From: Desulfococcus sp041737845
Lineage (GTDB): Bacteria > Desulfobacterota > Desulfobacteria > Desulfobacterales > Desulfococcaceae
Length of the DNA stretch: 64,000 bases
Assembly: GCF_041737845.1 (NCBI RefSeq)
Contig: NZ_JBGSQX010000025.1
Coordinates: 1 to 64,000 of the forward strand
Reading direction: 5' to 3'
Every line of letters begins with the position of its first letter. Positions within the stretch are counted from its first letter, which is position 1. The notes under the pieces are model-generated. The model was given only the letters and a program-made list of their open reading frames with translations. It was not told where the DNA came from and searched no databases. Of this stretch, positions 56,745 to 64,000 are shown one piece after another. Position numbers and translations under genes: made by a program.

Positions 56745-59060
56745 TCAAGCCATTTCGTCATACCCCTGGACCAGCACCTCCCGGGGTTTGGCGCCGTCTG
56801 CAGGCCCCACGATGCCCTCCTTCTCCATCACCTCGATGATCCGGGCCGCGCGGTTGTACCCGATGCGCAGATGGCGCTGGACCATGGAGATGGAGGCCTG
56901 GCGCGTCTGGGTCACGAGGGCCACGGCATCGTCGTACCGGTCGTCGTATTCGGTGTCGCCGTCTCCGGCCTCCTTCTCGACGGCCTGGGCCTCGACGACG
57001 GCGGCGTCGTACTCCGGCGGGCGCTGCTCTTTGAGGAACTCGGTGATCCGGGAAAGCTCCTTCTCGGAGACATAGGCCCCGTGGATCCGCTGGAGCTTGG
57101 CCGTCCCCGGCGGCAGGAAGAGCATGTCCCCGTTTCCCAGGAGCGTCTCCGCGCCGTTGGTATCCAGGATGGTGCGGGAATCGGTCTTGGACGACACCTG
57201 GAAGGTCAGGCGGGTGGGGAAATTGGCCTTGATGATGCCGGTCAGGACGTCGACCGACGGGCGCTGGGTCGCGAGGATGAGATGGATGCCGGCGGCCCGG
57301 GCCATCTGGGCCAGGCGCATCAGCGCCACCTCGACATCCCGGGAGGCCACCATCATGAGATCGGCCAGCTCGTCGATGATGACGACGATCAGCGGCAGCT
57401 TGTCGGCCGGGGTTTCGTCATCGGGCGACGGATCGGCCAGGGCCCTTTCGACCTTCTGGTTGTACTGGGTGATGTTCCGGACCTTCTGCTGCGACAGCAG
57501 CTCATACCGCCGCTCCATCTCGGACACGGCCCAGAACAGGGCGTTTGTCGCCTTCTTCACGTCGGTGACCACCGGCGTGATCAGGTGCGGAATGCCGTCG
57601 TACAGGGAAAGCTCGATCCGCTTGGGGTCGACCATGATGAGCTTGACCTCGTCGGGGGTGGCCTTGTAGAGAAAGCTGCAGATCAGGGCGTTGAGGAAGA
57701 CGCTCTTGCCGGTTCCCGTGGCGCCGGCGATGAGGAGGTGGGGCATCTTCTCCAGGCTCGCCACCACCGTATTTCCGACGATATCCTTGCCCAGGCAGAT
57801 GGAAAGCCGCGAGGGCGCGGCCTGAAATTCGGTCGATTCCACGAGTTCCTTCAACACCACGATCTCCCGCTCGGCATTGGGGATTTCGATGCCGATGACC
57901 GATTTTCCGGGAATGGGCGCAACGATCCGGATGCTCATGGCCCGGAGCGCCAGGGCCAGATCGTCGGACAGGTTGACGACTTTATTGATCTTCACCCCGG
58001 GCGCGGGCTTGTACTCAAAGGTGGTGATCACGGGCCCGGGCGTCACGTTCGAGACCTCTCCCTTGACCCCGAAATCGCCTAACTTGCCCTCCAGGCGCCG
58101 GGCCTGGTCCTCCAGATGGGCGGTATCCACGGAAGACGGTCGGGCGGGGGCCTCCTCCAGAAAGGATGCAGGGGGGAGCTGAAACCCATTCCCGGCCGAA
58201 TTCGACAGCAGCAGCCGCACCGGATCGGTCTTTTCCGGCTCGGAAACGGGCGCGGACGGGGGCGGGGGCGGAACCAGTTCGCGAGAGGTGATCCTGAGCC
58301 TGATTTTCCGGGGGCGCTCCTCAAGAGCCGCCGCGGATTCAATGGAGGGCTCCGGGACCTCCTCCTGCCCGGGTGCGCCCCTGCCCTGTTTCAGGGCAGG
58401 CTTGGGCGGGGCCGCCGTGCCGGCCGCCGCCTTCGCCTTCGCTTTTTCTTCGGCGATCTCTCTTCTCCGGGCCTTCACGGCCGCCGCCGCCTCGATCCGC
58501 GAGGCCGCGCGGGAACACATCGGCTTCAGGGTGAAGGCCGCCTTCTGGATGAGGTCCGCAAGCGAGACGCCCGTCAGCATGACAACGGCGGACACCCCCA
58601 GCATGACCAGCACGATGCCGCCGCCGACCGTGCTGCAATACCGGGTGATCTGGCCCCCGAAAAGCTCGCCGATCAAGCCTCCGGTCGATATCTCGACCCC
58701 CCGGACGGTGTAGGTGTCGGCGGCAAGGCCCAGGAGGCTCGCCGTCACCACGACCAGGATGCCCCCCCCGAACACGGAGACGAGCAGCTCCTGCTCGGGT
58801 TGGCTTCGAAAGATCTGGACGCTGAAGAGGGCAAGCAATATCGGCAGCCAGCCGGAGCCCGCCCCGAAGAGGCCCACCAGCGCCCCGGCCGTGTGGCTGC
58901 CGATGAGGCCGAAGAGGTTTCTGGCGCCCGCCGAGGTTCCCGAATTGAACATGGAGGGGTCTGACGGATGAAAGGACCACAGGCTGATCAGGGTGAAAAT
59001 GACCAGAAAGAACAGAAAGATTCCTAGTATTTCCTTGCGCATGCTCCGGACTTCGATCAT
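56745..59060 (-). CDS. ftsK: DNA translocase FtsK/SpoIIIE
   Basis: A 771-aa septal DNA pump that clears chromosome ends and activates dif recombination. The N-terminus has four helices (from ILGIFLFFLVIFTLISLWSF to GGGIVLVMLGVSAVVMLTGV). A Pro/Ala/Glu-rich linker (about 190-290) is followed by the motor: Walker A IAGATGTGKSV, Walker B VVIIDELADLMM, and ATQRPSVDVLTG. The C-terminal gamma domain (SMVQRHLRIGYNRAARIIEVME) reads KOPS-like sites. The linker is short compared with E. coli FtsK. It lies 63 bases after the RNase J gene. The start at 59060 or 59042 is undecided. Confidence 0.96.
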   Translation of the reverse strand: MIEVRSMRKEILGIFLFFLVIFTLISLWSFHPSDPSMFNSGTSAGARNLFGLIGSHTAGALVGLFGAGSGWLPILLALFSVQIFRSQPEQELLVSVFGGGILVVVTASLLGLAADTYTVRGVEISTGGLIGELFGGQITRYCSTVGGGIVLVMLGVSAVVMLTGVSLADLIQKAAFTLKPMCSRAASRIEAAAAVKARRREIAEEKAKAKAAAGTAAPPKPALKQGRGAPGQEEVPEPSIESAAALEERPRKIRLRITSRELVPPPPPSAPVSEPEKTDPVRLLLSNSAGNGFQLPPASFLEEAPARPSSVDTAHLEDQARRLEGKLGDFGVKGEVSNVTPGPVITTFEYKPAPGVKINKVVNLSDDLALALRAMSIRIVAPIPGKSVIGIEIPNAEREIVVLKELVESTEFQAAPSRLSICLGKDIVGNTVVASLEKMPHLLIAGATGTGKSVFLNALICSFLYKATPDEVKLIMVDPKRIELSLYDGIPHLITPVVTDVKKATNALFWAVSEMERRYELLSQQKVRNITQYNQKVERALADPSPDDETPADKLPLIVVIIDELADLMMVASRDVEVALMRLAQMARAAGIHLILATQRPSVDVLTGIIKANFPTRLTFQVSSKTDSRTILDTNGAETLLGNGDMLFLPPGTAKLQRIHGAYVSEKELSRITEFLKEQRPPEYDAAVVEAQAVEKEAGDGDTEYDDRYDDAVALVTQTRQASISMVQRHLRIGYNRAARIIEVMEKEGIVGPADGAKPREVLVQGYDEMA

Positions 59061-59123
59061 AGAGGTTCAGGCGAAGGGCTCCCCTGCCCGACGCGGAAAA
59101 AGCCCATGGTCCTACTGTTGTCG

Positions 59124-60773
59124 TCAGATTTCCAGGACAAAGGGAAGAATGAGCGGACGACGCTTGATGGTGTAATTGAAATATTTTCTCAGGTCGCTTT
59201 TGATCCGCGCCCGAATCTTCTCGATCCGGTCCGGAACGTCCGGACCGATGTCCTCGATGGCCTCCAGAATCACGCACTGGGCGTCATCCACCAGGTGGCC
59301 GGTTTCCGTCTCGAAAATAAACCCCCGGGAGATGACCTCCGGGCCGTACATCACGATGCCGGTCTCCTCGTCAAAGGCGATGGTGACCGCCACGAACCCG
59401 TCCTCCGAGAGGAGACGACGCTCCTTCAGCAGGCTTCGCCCCACGTCGCCGATGCCCTTGCCGTCAACCAGCACCCGTCCCGTCTGGATCATCGAGGTGA
59501 CATGGCACCCGCCCTCGTCGAACTCGATCACCTGGCCGTTTTCGACGAGTTTCACGTGGTTCGCGGGGATCCCCATCTCCTCCGCCAGCCGGGCATGGAG
59601 CGCCAGGTGCCGGTACTCCCCGTGAACCGGAATGAAATAACGAGGTCGGGTCAGGTTGATCATCAGCTTCAGCTCCTCGCGAAAAGCATGCCCCGACACG
59701 TGGATGGCCGAGATCTTCTCGTAGATGACGTCGGCGCCGCGGCGGTAGAGATTGTTGATGATCTTCCCGATGGCTTTCTCGTTTCCGGGGATGAATTTGG
59801 AGGAGAGGATCACCATGTCGCCGAACCGGATCTTGATCTGCTTATGGATGCCGGTCGCCATGCGGGCCAGGGCCGACATGGGCTCCCCCTGGCTGCCGGT
59901 GGTGATGAGCACCACCTGGTGATCGGGGATGTTGCCGATGTCGTCGATGGCGATTTCCATGCCGTCGGGGATCCGGATATACCCCAGGGACCTGGCGATG
60001 CCGACGGCCACCTCGATGCTTCGGCCGTTCAGGACCACCCTTCGCCCGTACGCCGCGGCGATGTCGATGATCTGCTGGATGCGGGAGATGCTGGAGGCGA
60101 AAAGGGCCACGATGACCCGGCCCCGGCACTTGGAGATCACCCCTTTCAGGGTTTCGCCGATCTCCCGGTCGGAGATGGTGTATCCCTCCTTTTCCACGTT
60201 GGTGGAATCGGAGAGGAGCGCAAGCACCCCCTCCTCGCCGCAGCGGGCAAACTTGTTGACGTCGGTGTTCATGCCGTCGATGGAGGAGTGGCTGATCTTG
60301 AAATCACCCGTGTGGACCACAAGCCCCATGGGGGTACGAATCGCCAGACCGATGCCGTCCACAACGCTGTGGCCCACCCGGATCAGGTCGATCTCGAAGG
60401 ATCCGATGGAGAGCCGCTGGCCCGGCCGGACCTCCCGCAGGTCCGCATGGGAGAGCAGGCCGATCTCCTCCAGCTTGTGCCGCACGACCCCGAGGGTGAA
60501 GGGCGTCCCGTGGACGGGAACATTGACGTCCCGCAGCAGGTAGGAGAGCGCGCCGATGTGGTCTTCATGGGCGTGGGTCAAAATCACCCCCGCCACCCGG
60601 CTCTTGTTCCGGCGGATGTACTCCATATCGGGGATCACCAGATCGACGCCCAGCATGTAGTCCTCGGGAAACATCAGGCCCGCGTCGATGACCAGGAGGT
60701 CGTCCTGATACTCCACCACCATCATGTTGAGCCCGATCTCTCCGAATCCCCCCAGAGGGATAATCTTCAGCAT
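59124..60773 (-). CDS. rnj: Ribonuclease J
   Basis: A 549-aa metallo-beta-lactamase ribonuclease that degrades and matures RNA from the 5' end. The catalytic zinc motif is LTHAHEDHIGAL, with HVSGHAFREELKLMINL and VHGEYRHLALHARLAEEMG of the beta-CASP part. GGFGEIGLN marks the N-terminus. The C-terminal domain (RIEKIRARIKSDLRKYFNYTIKRRPLILP) is complete. It begins 18 bases after the preceding 110-aa gene and precedes ftsK. Confidence 0.95.
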   Translation of the reverse strand: MLKIIPLGGFGEIGLNMMVVEYQDDLLVIDAGLMFPEDYMLGVDLVIPDMEYIRRNKSRVAGVILTHAHEDHIGALSYLLRDVNVPVHGTPFTLGVVRHKLEEIGLLSHADLREVRPGQRLSIGSFEIDLIRVGHSVVDGIGLAIRTPMGLVVHTGDFKISHSSIDGMNTDVNKFARCGEEGVLALLSDSTNVEKEGYTISDREIGETLKGVISKCRGRVIVALFASSISRIQQIIDIAAAYGRRVVLNGRSIEVAVGIARSLGYIRIPDGMEIAIDDIGNIPDHQVVLITTGSQGEPMSALARMATGIHKQIKIRFGDMVILSSKFIPGNEKAIGKIINNLYRRGADVIYEKISAIHVSGHAFREELKLMINLTRPRYFIPVHGEYRHLALHARLAEEMGIPANHVKLVENGQVIEFDEGGCHVTSMIQTGRVLVDGKGIGDVGRSLLKERRLLSEDGFVAVTIAFDEETGIVMYGPEVISRGFIFETETGHLVDDAQCVILEAIEDIGPDVPDRIEKIRARIKSDLRKYFNYTIKRRPLILPFVLEI

Positions 60774-60791
60774 GGCATTATACCCCGTTGT

Positions 60792-61124
60792 TCATATGGA
60801 AATGCCCAATTTTTCCAAGATGGCGTCCATGGCGTCGATAATCCAGTTCCGCTGGGCGGTATCCGCATAGGAGATACAGTCACAGCGAATCTTTCGGGTC
60901 GTCCGGACGAGCAGCTCGCAGGACATCCGGTCTTCCGAAAGCTCGACGGCGAAGTAAAACGGACGGCAGTCGGCATGGGCCTGCTGCACCTCGTTATGAA
61001 TTCCTTCGTCCAGGGGGATCCAGTACAGCCCGCCGACGCCCGATCCGTCGAAATGCGCGTCCAGATAAGCCTTGACGGCGTCGTAGTCCTCCAGCCTGAG
61101 TTGGTCGATGACATATTGTTTCAT
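60792..61124 (-). CDS. Conserved protein of unknown function
   Basis: A 110-aa cytoplasmic protein with mixed alpha/beta character (QLRLEDYDAVKAYLDAHFDG, SGVGGLYWIPLDEGIHNEVQQAHADCRPFYFAVEL, RKIRCDCISYADTAQRNWIIDAMDAIL). No motif of known function. No strong ribosome site is visible before the ATG. It sits directly upstream of rnj and probably shares its transcript. Confidence 0.75.
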   Translation of the reverse strand: MKQYVIDQLRLEDYDAVKAYLDAHFDGSGVGGLYWIPLDEGIHNEVQQAHADCRPFYFAVELSEDRMSCELLVRTTRKIRCDCISYADTAQRNWIIDAMDAILEKLGISI

Positions 61125-61313
61125 AATAACAATGATTATCACATCGAACCGGCTGGCGCAAGACGGAGTTTCCCCAAAGATGCGGAAGACACCGGCAGAC
61201 GCAGACAACTCCGGAGAAATCGGGAAGACCACGAACAGCGTCGTATAAACTGGAAAAAAAATGATTATTTTCCATCTGTATAGAAGCCCACATCCTTACG
61301 CGGGAGTTGCGCC

Positions 61314-64000
61314 ATGCATGACAATGCCAAGGAAAAGCTGTCAAAATCAATTCCCATCCGCATCGGCCTGCCGGCATTACTGACCCTGGTGTTGTTTATG
61401 ACCGCCATTTTTTTCATTATCCTTCCGGCCATGGAAGAGAGTTTCATGGCACGAAAACGTGAAATGATCCGGGAGTTGACCGAATCGGCGTGGAGCATCC
61501 TGGCCACCTTCGAGTCACGGGAGCGGGACGGCACCCTGACCCGGAAGAACGCCCAGGCGCAGGCCATCGTTCAAATCCGGAATCTTCGCTACGGTCCTGA
61601 AAAAAAGGATTATTTCTGGATCAACGATATGTCCCCGCGGATGGTCATGCATCCCTATCGATCGGACCTGGACGGCCAGGATGTCTCCGGCTTCCAGGAT
61701 CCGCACGGCAAGCGCCTCTTTGTGGCGTTTGTCGAGGAGGTTCGGAAACAGGGGGCCGGGTATGTGGATTATATGTGGCAGTGGAAAGACGATCCCAGCA
61801 AAATCGTTCCGAAATTGTCCTACGTCAAGGAATTTGAACCCTGGCAATGGATCATCGGCACCGGAATCTACATCGACGATGTCCACGCGGAAATTGCCCG
61901 GATCGGGAAAAAACTCTCCACCATCTCCGCGGGCATTTTGTTTGTCGTGTCCCTCCTGGCCTTTTACATCATCCGCCAGACGATGCTGGCGGAAGGCATG
62001 CGCATTCGCAGCCGTGACTTTGCGGCGCTTCTGGACCACACCCCGGATTTCATTTACGTCAAGGACACTTCCTACAGGTACACCGCGGCAAGCCGGGCCT
62101 ATGCGCACATGACCGGGCACGCCCGGCGGGAGGATCTCGACGGGAAAACCGATTTCGACATCTTTCCCCTCGAAGCGGCAGAGCGGTCTCACGCCCTTGA
62201 AAAAGCGGTCATTGAAAAAAGACAGATCCTGGAGGACCATGAAGCGCGATATACCGACGCCAGGGGGGAGACGGGCTGGATGCTCTGCGACAAGCGGCCG
62301 TTCTACGATCTTGAAAACAACCTGCTGGGCCTGATCAGCATCAGCAAGGAGATTACCGAGCGGAAAAGGATGGAAACCTCGCTCAAGGAAAACAGAGAGT
62401 TCCTCCAGGGGATCATCAGCAACAGCACCGCGCTGATCCTGGCCAAGGACCTCGACGGCCGCTATATCCTTGTCAACGAGAGGTTCTGCGAAGCATTCGA
62501 GGTGCGCCGCGAGGACGTGCTCGGAAAAACGGCCCACGACATCTTCCCCCATGAGATGGCCGAGATGTTCCGGCGCCACGATCTTGCCGTCCTTGACTCC
62601 AAGGCCCCTCTCCAGGAAGAGGAAATCATCGAGGAAAAGGACCGATCCTTCCTCTCCATAAAATTCCCGGTCTTCGGCATGGATGGAAACCCCGTGGCGG
62701 TCTGCGGGATATCCTCGGATATCACCCACCTGAAAAAAACGGAGGCGGAGCTTCGCCTGGCCCGGCAGGTGGCGGAAAAGGCCAACCGGGCCAAAAGCGA
62801 GTTTCTGGCCAATATGAGCCATGAAATCCGGACCCCCATGAATGCCATCATCGGTATGGCCTACCTGGCCCTCCGGACCGACCTGACGCCGAAGCAGCGG
62901 GATTATCTCATAAAAATCAACACCTCGGCCTATGCGCTGCTCAGGATCATTAACGACATCCTCGATTTTTCCAAGATTGAAGCCGGCAAACTCGACATCG
63001 AGCACGTCGAATTCCATCTGGAGGATGTTTTGGATAACCTGGCCAACCTCATCTCCGTCAAAACCCAGGAAAAAGGCCTGGAGCTGATTATCGCCACCTC
63101 TCCGGAGATGCCCCTCAACCTGGTGGGGGACCCGCTCAGACTGGGACAGGTGTTGGTCAACCTCGCGGGAAATGCGGTCAAATTCACGAAGGAAGGCGAA
63201 ATTCTCGTGTCGGCCGAACTTGTCCGGCGGGAGGACCATCGGGCGAAGCTCCGCTTTACGGTGCGCGACACCGGCATCGGGATGACCCCGGAACAGGCCG
63301 AGAGCCTCTTCCATGCCTTTACCCAGGCGGACACGTCCACCACCCGCAAATACGGCGGCACGGGGCTGGGGCTGACCATCTGCAAACGGCTGGTGGATCT
63401 CATGGACGGCGAGATCACATTCGAATCCGAGATGGGCAAGGGCTCCACCTTCAACTTCACGGCGGTATTCGGCCTCCAGGGGAAAGACACCCAAAGGAAG
63501 CCCCGGCGGCAATGCATCGACGACCTCCAGGGGCTGAGGGTGCTCGTGGTCGACGACAGCAGAACATCTCAGGACATCCTGAAAAGCTATCTCGAGAGTC
63601 TCTCCTTCCGTGTCTCCACCGCGGATTCCGGAGAAGCGGGGCTGATCCTGCTGGAAGAGGCGGCCCGGGAAAACCGGGCCTTTGAACTGGTCCTCATGGA
63701 TTGGAAAATGCCGGGCATGGACGGCATCGAGGCGTCCCGACGTATCAAAACGGAGATGAACCTTCCCCACGTGCCGGTCATCATCATGATCACGGCCTAT
63801 GGCAATGAAGAGGTGATGAGGCAGGCGGAGAGCGTCGGATTGGAGGGGTTCCTCATCAAGCCATCCAGCCAGTCCTCGCTGTTCAATACGATCATGGAGG
63901 TGTTCGGGAAAAAGGTTCCCAAGAGCGCCTATGCCAGGACGCCGCTCCACAGGGATCCGGCGGGATTGAAACAGATCCTGGACGCGCGCGTGCTGCTGGC
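61314..64000 (+). CDS. Hybrid sensor histidine kinase: sCache-PAS-PAS-HK-REC (3' end outside window)
   Basis: At least 895 aa. A first helix (LPALLTLVLFMTAIFFIIL) is followed by a periplasmic single Cache domain (about 40-190; KDYFWINDMSPRMVMHPYR, GTGIYIDD), which usually binds small organic acids, then a second helix (ISAGILFVVSLLAFYII). Two PAS domains come next (about 240-350, 360-475). The kinase has His503 in NMSHEIRTPMNAIIG and a standard HATPase (DTGIGM, YGGTGLGLTIC). A receiver has VVDDSRTSQDIL, Asp795 in LVLMDWKMPGMDG and Lys in FLIKPS. More receivers or an Hpt may follow. The ATG at 61314 has GGGAG 7 bases upstream. Confidence 0.95.
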   Translation, partial: MHDNAKEKLSKSIPIRIGLPALLTLVLFMTAIFFIILPAMEESFMARKREMIRELTESAWSILATFESRERDGTLTRKNAQAQAIVQIRNLRYGPEKKDYFWINDMSPRMVMHPYRSDLDGQDVSGFQDPHGKRLFVAFVEEVRKQGAGYVDYMWQWKDDPSKIVPKLSYVKEFEPWQWIIGTGIYIDDVHAEIARIGKKLSTISAGILFVVSLLAFYIIRQTMLAEGMRIRSRDFAALLDHTPDFIYVKDTSYRYTAASRAYAHMTGHARREDLDGKTDFDIFPLEAAERSHALEKAVIEKRQILEDHEARYTDARGETGWMLCDKRPFYDLENNLLGLISISKEITERKRMETSLKENREFLQGIISNSTALILAKDLDGRYILVNERFCEAFEVRREDVLGKTAHDIFPHEMAEMFRRHDLAVLDSKAPLQEEEIIEEKDRSFLSIKFPVFGMDGNPVAVCGISSDITHLKKTEAELRLARQVAEKANRAKSEFLANMSHEIRTPMNAIIGMAYLALRTDLTPKQRDYLIKINTSAYALLRIINDILDFSKIEAGKLDIEHVEFHLEDVLDNLANLISVKTQEKGLELIIATSPEMPLNLVGDPLRLGQVLVNLAGNAVKFTKEGEILVSAELVRREDHRAKLRFTVRDTGIGMTPEQAESLFHAFTQADTSTTRKYGGTGLGLTICKRLVDLMDGEITFESEMGKGSTFNFTAVFGLQGKDTQRKPRRQCIDDLQGLRVLVVDDSRTSQDILKSYLESLSFRVSTADSGEAGLILLEEAARENRAFELVLMDWKMPGMDGIEASRRIKTEMNLPHVPVIIMITAYGNEEVMRQAESVGLEGFLIKPSSQSSLFNTIMEVFGKKVPKSAYARTPLHRDPAGLKQILDARVLL

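Noticed and set aside
61515..63950. Minus-strand open frame of 811 codons opposite the hybrid kinase
   Set aside because: Shadow of the plus-strand kinase; the plus strand shows full kinase motifs while this frame shows none.

Overview
The window looks like a GC-rich chromosome segment from a sulfate-reducing deltaproteobacterium (Desulfobacterota, probably Desulfobacterales). The main evidence is two transmembrane redox complexes known mainly from sulfate reducers, a complete Hmc locus (hmcABCDEF, including a 16-haem HmcA) and a complete Tmc locus (tmcA-D). A periplasmic [NiFe] hydrogenase and many Desulfobacterota-style sensor kinases support this. Genus cannot be fixed from the sequence alone. 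No tRNA, rRNA, CRISPR array, integrase or insertion sequence was recognised.

Layout. 1-5 kb: a peptide/nickel-type ABC importer operon (solute-binding protein, dppB, dppC, dppD, dppF; dppF is cut by the window start). 5-9.4 kb: an FAD oxidoreductase and small genes (dodecin, flavodoxin, HU, Lrp-like). 9.4-11 kb: lipB-lipA. 11.3-15 kb: a very large fused SF1 helicase/PLD/zinc-ribbon protein that resembles Mokosh type II (MkoC) anti-phage proteins, followed by a TerD-like gene and an atypical Rieske-like gene. 16.3-18.5 kb: groES-groEL. 18.6-24.8 kb: an AsmA protein, then a hydrogenase locus (maturation protease, large subunit, small subunit). 25-30.5 kb: an Fe-S protein, a DEAD-box helicase with a structured leader, a fused HisH-HisF of the kind known as yeast HIS7, and a DUF1285-like protein.

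30.7-46.5 kb is the core. On the minus strand a receiver-only protein is followed by hmcABCDEF, an unknown 179-aa gene, a double universal-stress protein, another receiver, three large kinases or kinase-receiver hybrids and a NarL-type regulator. This last gene converges with a plus-strand NarX-like kinase. 46.9-51.2 kb: an LplT-PlsC fusion, nadK, a zinc-ribbon/VWA membrane protein and a TM2 protein. 51.3-55.1 kb: the Tmc locus in the order tmcD-C-B-A. 55.1-56 kb: a gene-poor stretch with a second copy of a MITE-like repeat and a gene remnant. 56-61 kb: methyltransferase, ftsK, RNase J. 61.3 kb to the end: a hybrid sensor kinase that runs off the window.

How it fits together (inference): the hydrogenase would oxidise periplasmic H2 and pass electrons through its own haem tail to TmcA or HmcA. 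Hmc and Tmc would carry them across the membrane to their cytoplasmic HdrD-like subunits for sulfate reduction. The kinases and receivers packed around hmc are well placed to control this. The most unusual items are the hydrogenase (large subunit with two N-terminal beta-sandwich repeats, small subunit with a two-haem tail), the MkoC-like helicase, the eukaryote-style HisHF, the terminator-ended leader RNA of the DEAD-box gene, and a shared TATAC-N-GTATA palindrome near respiratory and signalling genes.
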